DNA from: Heliocidaris erythrogramma
Lineage: Eukaryota; Echinodermata; Echinoidea; Camarodonta; Echinometridae
NCBI GenBank assembly: GCA_025617745.1
Contig: CM046864.1
Location: 25,337,152-25,401,151 of the forward strand
Reading direction: 5' to 3'
Length of the DNA stretch: 64,000 nt
In this document: positions 45,612 through 56,633 of the stretch, one piece after another
How the letters are laid out: each line of letters starts with the position of its first letter
How positions within the stretch are numbered: the first letter of the stretch is position 1
The notes under the pieces: generated by a model
Told to the model about the DNA's origin: nothing
What the model saw: only the letters and a program-made list of their open reading frames with translations
Database searches by the model: none
Position numbers and translations under genes: made by a program

Positions 45612-45912
45612 TTAAAGGGATACTCAATCGCCGATTGTGGACGTTTTTATGCCGCGGGAGGGCACCGTGTTCGTTACCTGATCATGCCGTTGCCCTGCGG
45701 GGCGCAAACCTCGGATAGACTGGTCGCCGCACAAACATGCACGCTTCGCCTGAGCTCGAGCTATCGTGCGAGATTCGGTCGGCTTCGTGCAGTCCGAAAT
45801 ATAATCCCAGTAGTCCAACGGACGCGTTCGACGCACAAACTTTGTGTACGAGTGAATGGGGCTTACGCGATCCTGACTTTCCCCACAGCCGCCTGGTTGC
45901 GTATCCCTTTAA
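45612..45912. mobile_element. GC-rich TTAA-flanked MITE (293 bp)
   Basis: TTAA at 45612-45615 and 45909-45912 bound an element whose ends are AGGGATACTCAA and (reverse complement) AGGGATACGCAA. The interior is far more GC-rich than its surroundings and long frames result on both strands, without known domains. TTAA target choice fits piggyBac or Kolobok relatives. The termini differ from the 584-bp family. Confidence 0.75.
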
Positions 45913-47236
45913 CTTAAATCTCAGGCATATGGCACGTAAGAGCGACTTAAAGGGGGCGCCCTACTGGAAAATATTTGTAATAATGAGAAATTTGTATTGC
46001 TATGTATTATGGCATTACTTGAAAGTAACTTTGACAATGCATATACTAATAGAATAATAATATTCAGCTAACTGAAAACTGAGTTATTACATGAAGTTTT
46101 AAAAAAAATGAAACAGCGCCTTGATAACTTTGTGAAAGAAAAACGTACCTGTATCAATAAAAAGTAATCCTGTAGGTACTATCGAGTATCGAGTTACTAT
46201 CACGGACTGATAAAGTCCACGCATATTTTAAGTCCCTTTGCCCTATAGTTTATACTGTCAGAAGAGCGAATTATTTCGAAAAGCCTTCGCCTTATATTCA
46301 CTGAAGCCATTCTGAATTACTCACAATGTTGGGTCTGTAAAAAAAAAGAGAATATTTTGAGACCTGGGTTTTTTGTGTTAGACAAATTATGATATAAATC
46401 ATACTTTATCCAAAGGTTTCAAATAATTATAAACAACCGGCAGGAATTCCAAACTACATTACAGTCATTAATCGCACCCTCTCAACAATGGGTCTTCATT
46501 GCTTAATAAAACAGTTCCAAAGCCTTGCAAAACAAAATCGAAAAGTAGAGGGAAAATGTACATGTAGGTCTATACACTACTTAAAAAGGAATTAAAAATT
46601 AATTAAGTAGAGGAATAAAGGTAGATAAATAGACAGACAGATAGATAGATAGAGAGATGCGTGTATGAATACATCGATGGATAATAGATAGATGGATGGG
46701 ATACGTGTAGATAGATAAAAGTAATTAATGTATTCAAAAGGCGAGCTAAATCTTGCCGTTTGGATTTCATTTTATTGAAGAAAAGAAAAAAAATATCTAC
46801 AGCCCAGTGCATTTTTCAAAGAACTTCACATTGTTGGGTCGTTAAAAGAATTCTGGCTTGGAAGCAAGCAATAAATGTTAATTTATATAAAATGGGAGCA
46901 TTTACGGACATTGGAAACTTATATCAGATCTCCATCTTACCCTACATCATAACAGAAGCCTATTCTATATAGCAATTGTACAAACATGAACTACATCTAC
47001 ACTTACAGGCTATTAATAATAACAGGATAAGCCTTACCTTAAATGAAGAATATAACAAACTAGAACAATTTCCTCGGGATATAAAAAGGCCAAAAATTTG
47101 AGCATCCCTTTATAGAATATATCTTTGGCACCAAAATAGAACTGCGATGTTTGAAAGAAGAAACCAGATCAATTTAGGCAGTAGTAGTAGTCATTTCACC
47201 CGCTTGATGCAAACATTTAAATCCTATCCACAGATT
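45913..47236. other. No gene; (ATAG)n near 46640
   Basis: A short GATA-type microsatellite at 46625-46655. The rest (including a 70-codon frame at 46760) shows nothing that can be assigned. Confidence 0.4.
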
Positions 47237-47960
47237 GTGATGACCACGACGCACCAGTCGCCCCTTCTCTTCTCATTCTCTCTCTTTTTCTTTCTTTCTT
47301 TGTTTTTTCCTCTCTCTCCCTTTCCATCTCTCTCTGCATCTTCTTTTTTATCTAATTTTTCGTTTTCTGTTATGTTTCCCTCCATTTTTTGTTTCCGAAC
47401 TTCATTGAGGAACCTTGGAAATCTGTTCTTGACCGACGAGTGTTCTACCATGACTGAAGACTGGACTAAAGATTAAAATGCAATCCATATGCTTGGATTT
47501 TAGTTGTTTTCGGACATGTCCCATCATCTTTTGGTACTCATGTCAAAAGCATATTGAACTTTTGTTCTTTGCTGTGTGTGCTTCGACTGCGCATTTCGCA
47601 TAGATTTAGGCGAAAAAAGAGGCGGACATGCGGGGGGGGGGGGGGGGGAATGGGTTCTTACTCGAAAAGTTGCAAAAAGTAGCAGGCAAATTTGGTAGCA
47701 GTGTAAAGCATGAACTTGTATAAGAAAGGGGATCATGATATTTTCAGCGCGGAAAAAGACGGAAATGCTGATCATCTTTGCGCATGAAAAGAAAAAAGGT
47801 TATTTTCCCCCAAATATTTTGTGTTTCATCCAAAATTACTGTTGAAAAGAATAAGAGTTCGCCCGTAAACTCTATCATTATCTAAAATAACTATTTTGGA
47901 ATAAGCATGTTCAATTTGAGGTGCATTAAACAACCCGTTTGGCAAAAACCTTTTAAAGGT
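47237..47960. other. No gene; pyrimidine-rich tract and G run
   Basis: A CT-rich tract at 47255-47400 produces long frames in both directions. A G run of about 18 lies at 47632. Confidence 0.45.
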
Positions 47961-47969
47961 TACATGTCG

Positions 47970-48412
47970 TTTTTTCCGAAGGTTCGTATTTCCGACGGTT
48001 CGTTTTTACGAAGGTTCATAATTCCGAAGGTTCGTTATTCCGAAGGTTCGTTACTCCGAAGGTTCGTTTTTCCGAAGGTTCGTTACTCCGAAGGTTCGTT
48101 TTTCCGAAAATGAAATAGGGTTCATAATTCCGAAGGTTCGTATTTCCGAAAATGAAATGAGGTTCATAATTCCGAAAACGAAATAAGGTTCGTATTTCCG
48201 AAAATGAAAAAGGGTTCATAATTCCGAAGGTTCGTATTTCCGAAAATGAAAAAGGGTTCATAATTCCGAAGGTTCGTATTTCCGAAAATGAAAAAGGGTT
48301 CGTATTTCCGAAAATGAAAAAGGGTTCGTATTTCCGAAAATTAAATAGGGTTCGTATTTCCGAAAATGAAAAAGGGTTCGTATTTCCGAAAATGAAAAAG
48401 GGTTGTAAATTC
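47970..48412. repeat. Minisatellite of TTCCGAAGGTTCG / TTCCGAAAATGAAA units
   Basis: Units of 13 bases (TTCCGAAGGTTCG) at the left give way to 26-27 base units (GGGTTCGTATTTCCGAAAA with TGAAAAA). More than fifteen units are present, with alternating CGTATT and CATAATT variants. Related arrays lie at 51660-51810 and 52905-53310. The minus-strand open frame (48016-48684, PFSFSEIRTF repeats) follows from the unit length being near a multiple of three. Confidence 0.9.
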
Positions 48413-48484
48413 AGAGAATACGGCGTCAATCCGTATTTCGGATAGGGAGGAGGGGAAAGACAGCCAAGTGTAAAGATATTAATT

Positions 48485-48690
48485 TCGTACTCAATAATCA
48501 TAACAATGATGATAACAATTATAATAAAATCCAGAGAAATAGCCATTATTATCGTAATTCCTATCACTATTATCATTAATATTATTATGATTATTATTAT
48601 TATTATAATTATTATTATCATCATTATTGTAATTATTATTAATATTATTATCATTATTATCATTGTTCCTATTATAATAACCAATATTTG
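48485..48690. repeat. (ATT)n microsatellite, imperfect
   Basis: ATTATTATTATT-type sequence with C and G interruptions over about 200 bases. Confidence 0.9.
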
Positions 48691-49511
48691 TGAGCGAGCG
48701 CTTCAGGAATACATGTTTGATTTCTCATAAAATTATATTGCTTCGGTGATTACAAATACATACTGATGTATTGAAGAAAGTGAATGATCGGATTCCGGAT
48801 TAAATTTGCTACAACGAAATTGGCTTGAAGTTATTTATATACATGTAATGTATATACCGCTATAGACACACCAAAGTTCCAAGTAGATCTTTACAATCAG
48901 AACATGGCCACGTAATGTTTTGAAAGGGGGAGTTGATGCCTCTTGGCAGAATATCATACTCCCCGTTTCTACAATTTGCAAGCGAGCGAAGCGAGTTAGA
49001 AAAAAATAAAACCCTTTTTTTTAATTGTAATGGAAATGCAATTTCGCAATCAAAATACAAATATAGAACATGACTTTTGCAATAATGAGCCATGAATAAT
49101 ATTACTTAACCCTACTGCCGAATATGGAATATTTGGGCACTTCACTCGCCCTAATGAAGGGCGTTCCCTGTCCCAAACTATTCCGTTTCTAAATATTACG
49201 CGCTAGTGAGCAAGTAAAAAAAAGGAGATATTGTCTATAGAATAATGATTTTGTTACCAGATAATCCAAACAATTATAACATTTTGAGTACCTTCCCGCC
49301 CACAGATAAGGATAGCCGACCATCTCGCTTCCCAAAATAAAAGGATGTTCGGGCACCACGCTGCTGGATTCCAGCGAGCCAAACATTGACACTTTATTAT
49401 CTTTAAGATGTAATTGCTTCGTCAACATTCAACATAAATTGTGATTAAAAAAGTATACTACGAAAAGTGTATACTAAAAATAAGGTGGGGGCGTCCTGCA
49501 TCCCTAGCCCT
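48691..49511. other. No gene seen
   Basis: Unique AT-rich sequence. AGTATACTACGAAAAGTGTATACT-like inverted repeat near 49452 precedes the next element. Confidence 0.4.
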
Positions 49512-49698
49512 TAGTGTCTCTGTATTAAAGAGTTGCGACATGGACGTCCCACTTTTCTGGAAACAAAATGGCGTTGGAACTCTTTCTATTGAGAACACCC
49601 AGGTGCTCATCGGAATTGAATAGAAATGTTACGTAATAGTGGAAACAAAATGGCGTTCAAATCCCCAGTTGTCGTAACTCTCTAATACAGGGACACTA
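49512..49698. mobile_element. Tc1/mariner-type MITE (183 bp, TA duplication)
   Basis: The element 49514-49696 is flanked by TA. Ends GTGTCTCTGTATTA and GTGTCCCTGTATTA (reverse complement) continue to AGAGTTRCGAC, 23 of 26 matching. Both halves carry GGAAACAAAATGGCGTT. Non-autonomous. Confidence 0.85.
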
Positions 49699-49716
49699 CT
49701 AGCCCTCAGAGTCATC

Positions 49717-49851
49717 TATTACACAGTTTGGCCAACTCGGCTCCATGTAGGTAGCAATATGGCGCTTGTTGCTTTGTTAGGCAAGCACTAAACAAAGGAA
49801 TATACGCCATGCTGTGCCCAAATAAACCGAAGTTGGCCGAAGTCTGTAATA
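49717..49851. mobile_element. Second TA-flanked MITE (131 bp)
   Basis: The element 49719-49849 starts TTACACAGTTTGGCCAACT. The reverse complement of its right end is TTACAGACTTCGGCCAACT. TA lies on both sides. It sits only 18 bases from the previous MITE. Confidence 0.7.
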
Positions 49852-51039
49852 TGGCTCTGTAGATGGCTCTATACAAGCCATCCCCTTCCCCAAAACAACA
49901 ACAGCAATAAAACAACAACATAATATTACAGAGAGTTCATAAAGGAGTCACTGCTACATGTATGTTTAATAAATAGCCTGGCAAGTAGCACAAGATATTA
50001 TAACAAGCATAATTATTATTGATACGTATAGGCTATAGGCCAATTATACGATCATGACAAGGGAAATAAAAGAAGCAATAGTAGAGTAACCGGTGCAATA
50101 TCTAAGTCTGGTCGCATAACTCCATCCAAAATGACATCGTCATCGCAATTCTGGGTAGTCCACTTCATAATAACAATTGTAATAATAATAATAATAATAA
50201 TAACAACAACAACAATAATATTATCAATAATAAAAATTATAATACTGATAATATTAGTAATAATAATAATAAAAATGATAATACAGATAATACTTCTACT
50301 AATAATAATGATAATTATAACAATACAAATATAACTAGTAATAATAATAAATAAATGAATAGATACCATAAACAACCAAAGCCGAAGAAAGATGGATTGT
50401 AACAAGTTAAGGAAGGAGTCTTATCATCAGGCTGATATGATTATCATAAAAGGAAACAAAAGTAAAACCAAACTATAATGCAAAACTATCTTAAACAATT
50501 TATGCAGCAGGGCAGACTGAAATCATTGAGCATGTTTTATAACCTTGCAAAAGTATTAACATTTCTTAAAACAGATCAAAATCTTAAATTGTAGAGGTAA
50601 ATGAATGAAATGCAGAATAGTATGCTGTAAGTAATGACCTTGCTTACACAACTATACAGCATTTTGTTTGCCGCATATCTGAAATGATCTATGACGGTTT
50701 TCAAAAACTTTACAATTCCAACAGAACTTTACATAAGCCGTGCAGCAGCTACTTCTTAAGAAAACCAAATTCAAGAAAAGAAAGATAACAAGTGAGCAAC
50801 AACAAAAACATATGCATATGCATAGGCGTACGAGAAGGGGGGGGGGGGGGGGAGCTGCAGCCAACCGCCCGGATTTTGAAAGTGCCGATATTCCGGCAAC
50901 TCACACCTCATATTCAGGGAGTGAGGTGCCCGAATATCCTCATATTTCAGTCATTATATGCCGAAATATGTTATTTTTATGATTTTTCACAACGGAAAGG
51001 CACAATTATTTTTGGTCGCTAGGTTCGCGCGCTCGTCAA
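49852..51039. other. No gene; (AAT)n tract
   Basis: Imperfect (AAT)n at about 50168-50350. A G run of 17 at 50838 lies after CATATGCATATGCATAGG. No coding support. Confidence 0.45.
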
Positions 51040-51090
51040 TAAAAAAAGGGAAAGTTGCTATCATTTTTTTTTTACAACAAAAAGGCCATA

Positions 51091-51155
51091 GGTGCCGTAC
51101 CAGGGATCAAACCCCCAACCTTCGCGTTTCCTGTAAACCGTTCGACTACGACACC
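51091..51155 (-). tRNA. tRNA-like sequence (degenerate, probably SINE head)
   Basis: On the minus strand GGTGTCG..CGGCACC forms an acceptor-like stem. TAGTCGAACGG fits the A box and GGTTTGATCCC fits the B box with one change. The length (65 bases) and a weak anticodon stem argue against a working tRNA. A tRNA-derived retroposon head or a pseudogene is more likely. It was not seen in the opposite arm of the surrounding inverted repeat. Confidence 0.4.
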
Positions 51156-51659
51156 TCCACACATAAACACTTATTCGATTCTTCTAATCTCGTCGTATTA
51201 TTTTCGTTCCTTTTCTCTTCTCCTCTCCTCTTTTATAAACCTTCCAGTTTTGTGTCTCCATTTCATTTTTTTATTCATTGCGGGGGTGGGGGAGGTGCTT
51301 TTCGTCGAAAAGAGATCCGCTTTTTGAGGATGGCAATTAAAAACCATAATATCCTATCGTGACCCTAAATTTTCCCTTTAACAGTGGCGTAGCTAGAGTC
51401 TAGCCATTGTGGGAGCACTGGCACCATTGGAGGCAAAAGTCTTTTGGAATAATCTTAAAGCTAATCTAAGACGCCGCTGGTGGAGAGGGTTGGGGGGGGG
51501 GGGGGGTTGCCGGAAGGGGTCCAACCGTCTTCTTTCCTATTCCATTTTCTTTCTTCTTTTCTTATTTTTTCGCCATCCGATGAGGGAGGGGTGGGGGCGT
51601 TCCCTCCCCCCGCCCCCCGTTGCTACACCTCTGCTCCTGATGAATTCGCCTTTTTTTTT

Positions 51660-51808
51660 ACCAGGAGTTATGAACCCTATTTCATTTTTCGGAAATACGA
51701 ACCCTATTTCATTTTCGGAAATACGAACCCTTTTTCATTTTCGGAAATACGAACCTTATTTCATTTTCGGAAATACGAACCCTATTTCATTTTCGGAAAT
51801 ACTTCCTC
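51660..51808 (-). repeat. TTCCGAAAATGAAA minisatellite, left-arm array
   Basis: About five units of 26 bases (ACCCTATTTCATTTTCGG with AAATACGA), in the opposite orientation to the 47.97-48.41 array. Confidence 0.9.
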
Positions 51809-52741
51809 TCAAATTAAAACGTCAGAGCTTTTGTGCTTCGCGCGGGTAGAGGGAACCCCCCTCCCTGGACTCATCCCTGTTACAGTGCAGTATTAAGTCC
51901 AAATAACTGAAAAGCATGGAGGTCGAAATAACTTTCCACCCAAAAAAAGGTGCTACGAGCTGTTATCTTTCTCTCAAATTTGCTATAAAACGTCAGAGCT
52001 TTCGCGCTTCGCGCTGGACGGGGAAAACTTCCCCTTCCCTGCACCCACCCCTGGGGAGCACACTTTGCGTGCTCATCACCCATTTTGCACTCTTCGCGTG
52101 CTCACAACCGCCCCCAAAATGAAATTCTGGCTATGAGGTTGAATCCTTCACGTCTGGCCCGGCCCCCAATTGAAAAATCCTGGCTGCGCCTGTGGATAAA
52201 GAAGTGTATAAAACAGCATTTGCTAAGGTTACTTTTCAAAGAAATCACAACTTTAGGTAGCCTTGCTGAATTTCTCGACTCTTTCTCAAGCCTATAGGGT
52301 TTTCGTTAATTTGCCCCCGATTGTAGAAGTGAGTGAATGGAAAACCGTTTATCAATGCATAAAATTCGAGCTTATCTACCGCTCAATTGCGGTGGTCAAT
52401 TACAAAATTTCCTGGGTAAAATGCTCAAGAAAATGCGTTTTTAAGGTAAAAAATGGAAAAATTTGTCGCTTTGGTCCCTCGCTAACTTAGATAAGTTTGG
52501 GCACTAGGGGGGGGGGGGGGAGAAGGGGCATACCTTTTTTTTTGTTGCCCCGGGCGCAATAATCCCTGGATATGCCACTGGCTTCGCTCCCTCGCTGGTC
52601 ATCCCCCCAATCGTGAGCACAGATGGACACCCCAGTGTTAGTCGATGGATGAACGGTGGAAGGGAAAGAAAAGGCCTGGGACAACCCCTTCCAAGAGCTA
52701 GTGAATATTTATTTATCCAATATTTTATCGAGTAAACTATG

Positions 52742-52886
52742 GCCCGTATTCTGAACTCCGGTTTAACTTAAACCATGGTCTAAATGTGTGGTTTAAATAT
52801 GGGCAGCCAAATGTGACACAAATCTTTAACAGTAGTATTTTTGGTCCTCAAAAAAACTGTCTTGGAATGATAAGTACAATAGTTTT
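52742..52886 (-). repeat. Half copy of the CATAG-type MITE
   Basis: CCCGTATTCTGAACTCCGG through GTGGTTTAA, GCCAAATGTGACACAAATC and AAGTACAATAGTTTT matches the reverse complement of about 3459-3624. The other terminal repeat is missing, so it is truncated, and a TTCCGAA array starts directly after it. Confidence 0.75.
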
Positions 52887-52904
52887 GTTGGGGCCATCTC
52901 GTTT

Positions 52905-53310
52905 TTCCGAAGGTTCGATTTTCCGAAGGTTCGTATTTCCGAAGGTTCGTATTTCCGAAACACTAATTTCCCATGCCTGGGGGTTCATAATTCCGAAAAT
53001 GAAAAAGGGTTCGTAATTCCGAACATTTGTTGCATTATTCCGAAAGTTCGTTATTCCGAAGGTTGGTTTATCCGAAGGTTCATACTTCCGAAAATGAAAT
53101 GAGGTTCATAATTCCGAAAATGAAATAAGGTTCGTATTTCCGAAAATGAAAAAGGGTTCGTATTTCCGAAGGTTCGTATTTCCAAAAATGAAAAAGGGTT
53201 CATAATTCCGAAGGTTCGTATTTCCGAAAATGAAAAAGGGTTCGTATTTCCGAAAATGAAATAGGGTTCGTATTTCCGAAAAATGAAATAGGGTTCATAA
53301 TTCCTGGTAA
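52905..53310 (+). repeat. TTCCGAAGGTTCG minisatellite, right-arm array
   Basis: About fifteen units mixing TTCCGAAGGTTCG and TTCCGAAAATGAAA forms, one interrupted by CACTAATTTCCCATGCC at 52962. Confidence 0.9.
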
Positions 53311-53830
53311 AAAATGCGAATTCATCAGGAGCAGACGTGTAGCAACGGGGGTGGGGGGGGGGGGGGGGGAGGACACGCCCCCACACCTCCCTCATTGGAT
53401 GGCGAAAAAAATAAGAAAAAAAGAAAAAAGAAAATGGAATAGGAAAGAAGGACGGTTGGACCCCTTCCGGCCCCCCCCCCCCCCAACCCTCTTCGACCAG
53501 CCGCGTCTTAGATTAGCTTTTTTTTTATTTCAAAAGACTTTTGCCTCCAATGGTGCCAGTGCTCCCACAATGGCTAGACTCTAGCTACGCCACTGTTAAA
53601 GGGAAAATTTAGGGTCACGATAGGATATTATGGTTTTAATTGCCATCTTAAAAAAGAGGATCTCTTTTCGACGGAAAGCACCTCCTCCACCCCCGCAATG
53701 AATACAAAAATGAAATGGAGACACAAAACTGGGAAGGTTTATAAAAGAGGACAGGAGAAGAGAAAAAAGGACGAGAGTAGAAGAATCGAATAAGTGTTTA
53801 TGTATGTGTGTGTGTATGTATGTGTGTTTG

Positions 53831-54264
53831 TGAGCGCGCGCAAGAAATCTTGGCACCTGATCACTATCACCCCCCCCCCCCAACACACACACACACACAC
53901 ACACTCTTCGAATTTTATAAATTGGTAAACGGTTTTCTATCCACACACTACAATCTGGAGCAAAACTAACGAAAACCTATAGGCTTGAGAAAGAGTCGAG
54001 AAATAGGCTAGTCTAGCTAGCTAGCTAGCTATAGCTGCACGGGATAGCTGAACATGCTAATACGGTAGCCTATGCATGGTTTGTACAGCGCGCAAATAAT
54101 TATGATCATGCGAGATACGAACACGTACGTGCGTTGCTTCACTTGGTACATGCTGCTCGATTTAACACTAGCGATCACATTGACGCACGTGCAACATACT
54201 TTCCTAATGCACGATTGTTAGTCATAAAATGCACGGTAGACTTGACCGTAAAACTGATGCATGT
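53831..54264. other. No gene; TG/CA, C-run and CTAG repeats
   Basis: TG-rich 53800-53835, a C run at 53871 followed by (CA)n at 53884-53903, and (CTAG)n at 54013-54030. Confidence 0.6.
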
Positions 54265-54322
54265 CACGTGACCGGCTCTCAGCCAATCATTTGATTAGGA
54301 TCCATGCATCCATTGTATAAAT
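54265..54322 (+). promoter_or_regulatory. Promoter-like cluster upstream of the first SRCR exon
   Basis: CACGTG (54265-54270), CCAAT (54283-54287) and TATAAAT (54316-54322) lie in order, with spacing like a small RNA polymerase II promoter, 170 bases before the exon at 54493. Each motif alone is common. A transcript from here would lack the signal peptide unless an unseen exon supplies it. Confidence 0.25.
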
Positions 54323-54492
54323 CACAATATTTCATTAAGAATGTGCCCCTAACCCAAGACACTCTGGTCTAGAAAGTCTCCTCTCAAAGTATACCAAAGC
54401 CCCCCCCCCCCCCCCCCAGCAGCCAAGCCTTTAAATAGCTTATTATTAGTTATTTTTTAAAATTACCTTTGCAAACTCCTTTATCTTTGCAG

Positions 54493-54843
54493 ATGAATAT
54501 GAGATACGACTGATGATAGAAAACACTGCCACCCTAGCCAACGAAGGACGTGTGGAAATATTCTACAATGGGACATGGGGAACCTTATGCGGTTACCATT
54601 TTTTCGCGGACGAAGCCAGGCTTGTTTGTAGCCAACTCGGGTTCTCGAGCTACATCACTTACCACAGGTCTACTATCCAGTATGGAGAAGGTTCCGGTCC
54701 AGTTTGGCTGAGAGTATCTTACTGCTCGGGAAACGAGCAATCAATCCACGAATGTAAAAACCCGAGCTACGACTGGGGAGATACATCTTGTAGCACCGTT
54801 TATTCACATGTGAGCGTCAGATGCGCATTCACCCCATTTACGT
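54493..54843 (+). CDS. Exon 2: SRCR domain 1
   Basis: The acceptor CTTTGCAG|AT and donor T|GTAAGT give phase 1 at both ends, the hallmark of SRCR exons. The frame reads EYEIRLMIENTATLANEGRVEIF.. and keeps the core pattern: GRVEIFYNGTWGTLC, ARLVCSQLGF, GSGPVWLRVSYC, SIHEC and VSVRC. Six cysteines (GTLC, LVC, SYC, HEC, TSC, VRC) make it a group A-like domain. SRCR domains are extracellular modules that bind microbial or host ligands. This exon is intact, about 117 residues. The frame reaches the donor before its stop at 54849. Confidence 0.93.
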
Positions 54844-56633
54844 GTAAGTAGGCCTGAACTGTATTACACAAAAAATGAGCTCAGTGAACCTCCTTAATTC
54901 AAATAACAACGTTTAACCCTATGACTACTGAATTCTTTCATTCCCATGTAGGCTTAAAGGAGCGACAAGTCGCAATCTATGGGCGGTTTTACAGTTGGAT
55001 GCTCCTTTCTCTGGATCAAAGTTCAAAGCAATTTCAATTTATCGCGCGCAGCTAATAAAGTTCGCACATTGACCCAAATTTGAGTAAACAAGATCGCGTG
55101 TTTCTTTATTCCGTATTTGAATCTCATTGGTCGGTTACGTATGTAGGGATTCGAGTTAACGATCACGCGAGGAATTCGGCAATAACATTTCTTCGGTAGC
55201 GCACGATTAGACCTGATTGTATCCGAATTTCCCCGAGTCAGGCCAAGTGGTCAGGCCCATGGATTACGACTTGCCACTCCCTTTAATACAGGGATTATCC
55301 GGTTCCCGTAATAAATGGGTTGACCTATTTATATGGCGTCCTTTGCAGCCTTTACTCTTCCTAGTTAAATAGTTTCAAAATCATCAAACATCATGCCAGA
55401 TATGTTGACAATACATAAACCGCTAATCTCTTCTCAGTCGATGACTATGAAATTATGATTCACACAATATGCTTTTCATTGGCAAGTCAAAGTGTCATTT
55501 ACAAGTAACAGTAAACCATTGTAAACCATCTAAAAGGAGGCGCCCTCGGCTGCCCCTATTTTGAAAGAGAAGTCTGATTATTAAACACGCCTTTTGAAAA
55601 AAGTCACATCGCAAGCCGATGAAAGAATAATAGGCTCTTCGGAGTATCGATTGGTTCCCTTCAATTTGAAAACTTAAACCGCAAGCTTTTCGAAATTTCC
55701 GAAAGGTCCAGATTTGCAAATATTTCACGCTGTGAAATTCGAATATTACTGTACAACATTGAATCCGAGCAAATCGCCATATTTTGCCACCGTGAAATAC
55801 ATCAATAATTTGAGAACATGGCGAAAGTCTCACGCCACAAAAGAGTATGTTGCCACAGTTATGTAGTTTTATTCCTGGAAAAAATAATGCTCGGAAAACA
55901 TTTTATGCTCTCCCTGAAGGAACGCCGATGGGTTACGTGCCAGCAGATAAGCTTGTAGATAATTATGCTATAATATTATTAAGAGGGGAAATATGGTAGG
56001 ATGAAATGAGAATAAATATTACAGTTTAGAACTACGATTTAAGCTACGTTTTAGGTACCGAAAATATTCCCCGTTCCCTTTTTGAATTAATAATGTGGGT
56101 TACTACAAGCTATTACTTATCCAAGGAACCTTTGTTTACGATACCAAACCCTTGACTTTTATGACAGGTCAAACAGGGTCAAATTTGATGATTTTCTAAA
56201 GAAAAATGTAAGCTATTGTGAGTCTGGGGAAGCAATTGGTGGCAAGAAAACAGGTCGTTTCTTATTCTTGCTAGCCAATGCTTGGTCGGAATATTGAAAG
56301 TTGAAAGCCACATCCTAGAAAATGCAGTTGCTAGGCTTTTACTGGGGTAATAATATCCAAAAGCTCTTTGGAAGCGCATAAGGACGTTATATCATAATGT
56401 GATATAAAAAACGAAATATTATTATTTGTTTTATTATTATTATTATAAGAAATATTATTATTATCATCATTATTATCATTTATTTTAGTTTTGTGAATCC
56501 GACACACTATCTTGGATTTGCCTTTAACTGTTGGCCATTAATGATATAGATTAGGCACTGTCGTCATAAAATTCCGGGAAAGAGAATGACATAGAACAAA
56601 CGTGTAACATAACTTTCATTACCATGATTACAG
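54844..56633. other. Intron 2 of the SRCR gene
   Basis: 1,790 bases. A short ATT-rich stretch lies at 56419-56470. No further exon, mobile-element ends or coding frame were recognised; the 112-codon minus frame at 55495-55833 has no support. Confidence 0.7.

Larger units (their letters stand above)
51040..53830. repeat. Large inverted repeat with about 750-bp arms
   Basis: The left arm (about 51170-51810) and right arm (about 53050-53790) are reverse complements. They share AACACTTATTCGATTC, CATTGCGGGGGTGG, GGATATTATGG/CCATAATATCC, CAGTGGCGTAGCTAGAG, AGCACTGGCACCATTGG, a G run, and CTCCTGATGAATTCGC, and then run into TTCCGAA minisatellite arrays that face each other. The spacer (51820-52890) has duplicated CGTCAGAGCTTT phrases (51820, 51990), a partial MITE and unique sequence. 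CAGTGGCGTAGCTAGA looks like a transposon end (51383 and, inverted, 53595). Confidence 0.8.

Noticed and set aside
47224-47476. Long frames on both strands in the CT-rich tract
   Set aside because: Low-complexity pyrimidine sequence leaves frames open in both directions.
48016-48684. 222-codon minus-strand frame with PFSFSEIRTF repeats
   Set aside because: It is a translation of the TTCCGAAAATGAAA minisatellite and the ATT microsatellite.
51640-51660. CCTGATGAATTCGCC as another hammerhead core
   Set aside because: CTGATGA is present by chance; there is no GAAA, stem I partner or stem II nearby, and the inverted copy at 53320 shares the same lack.
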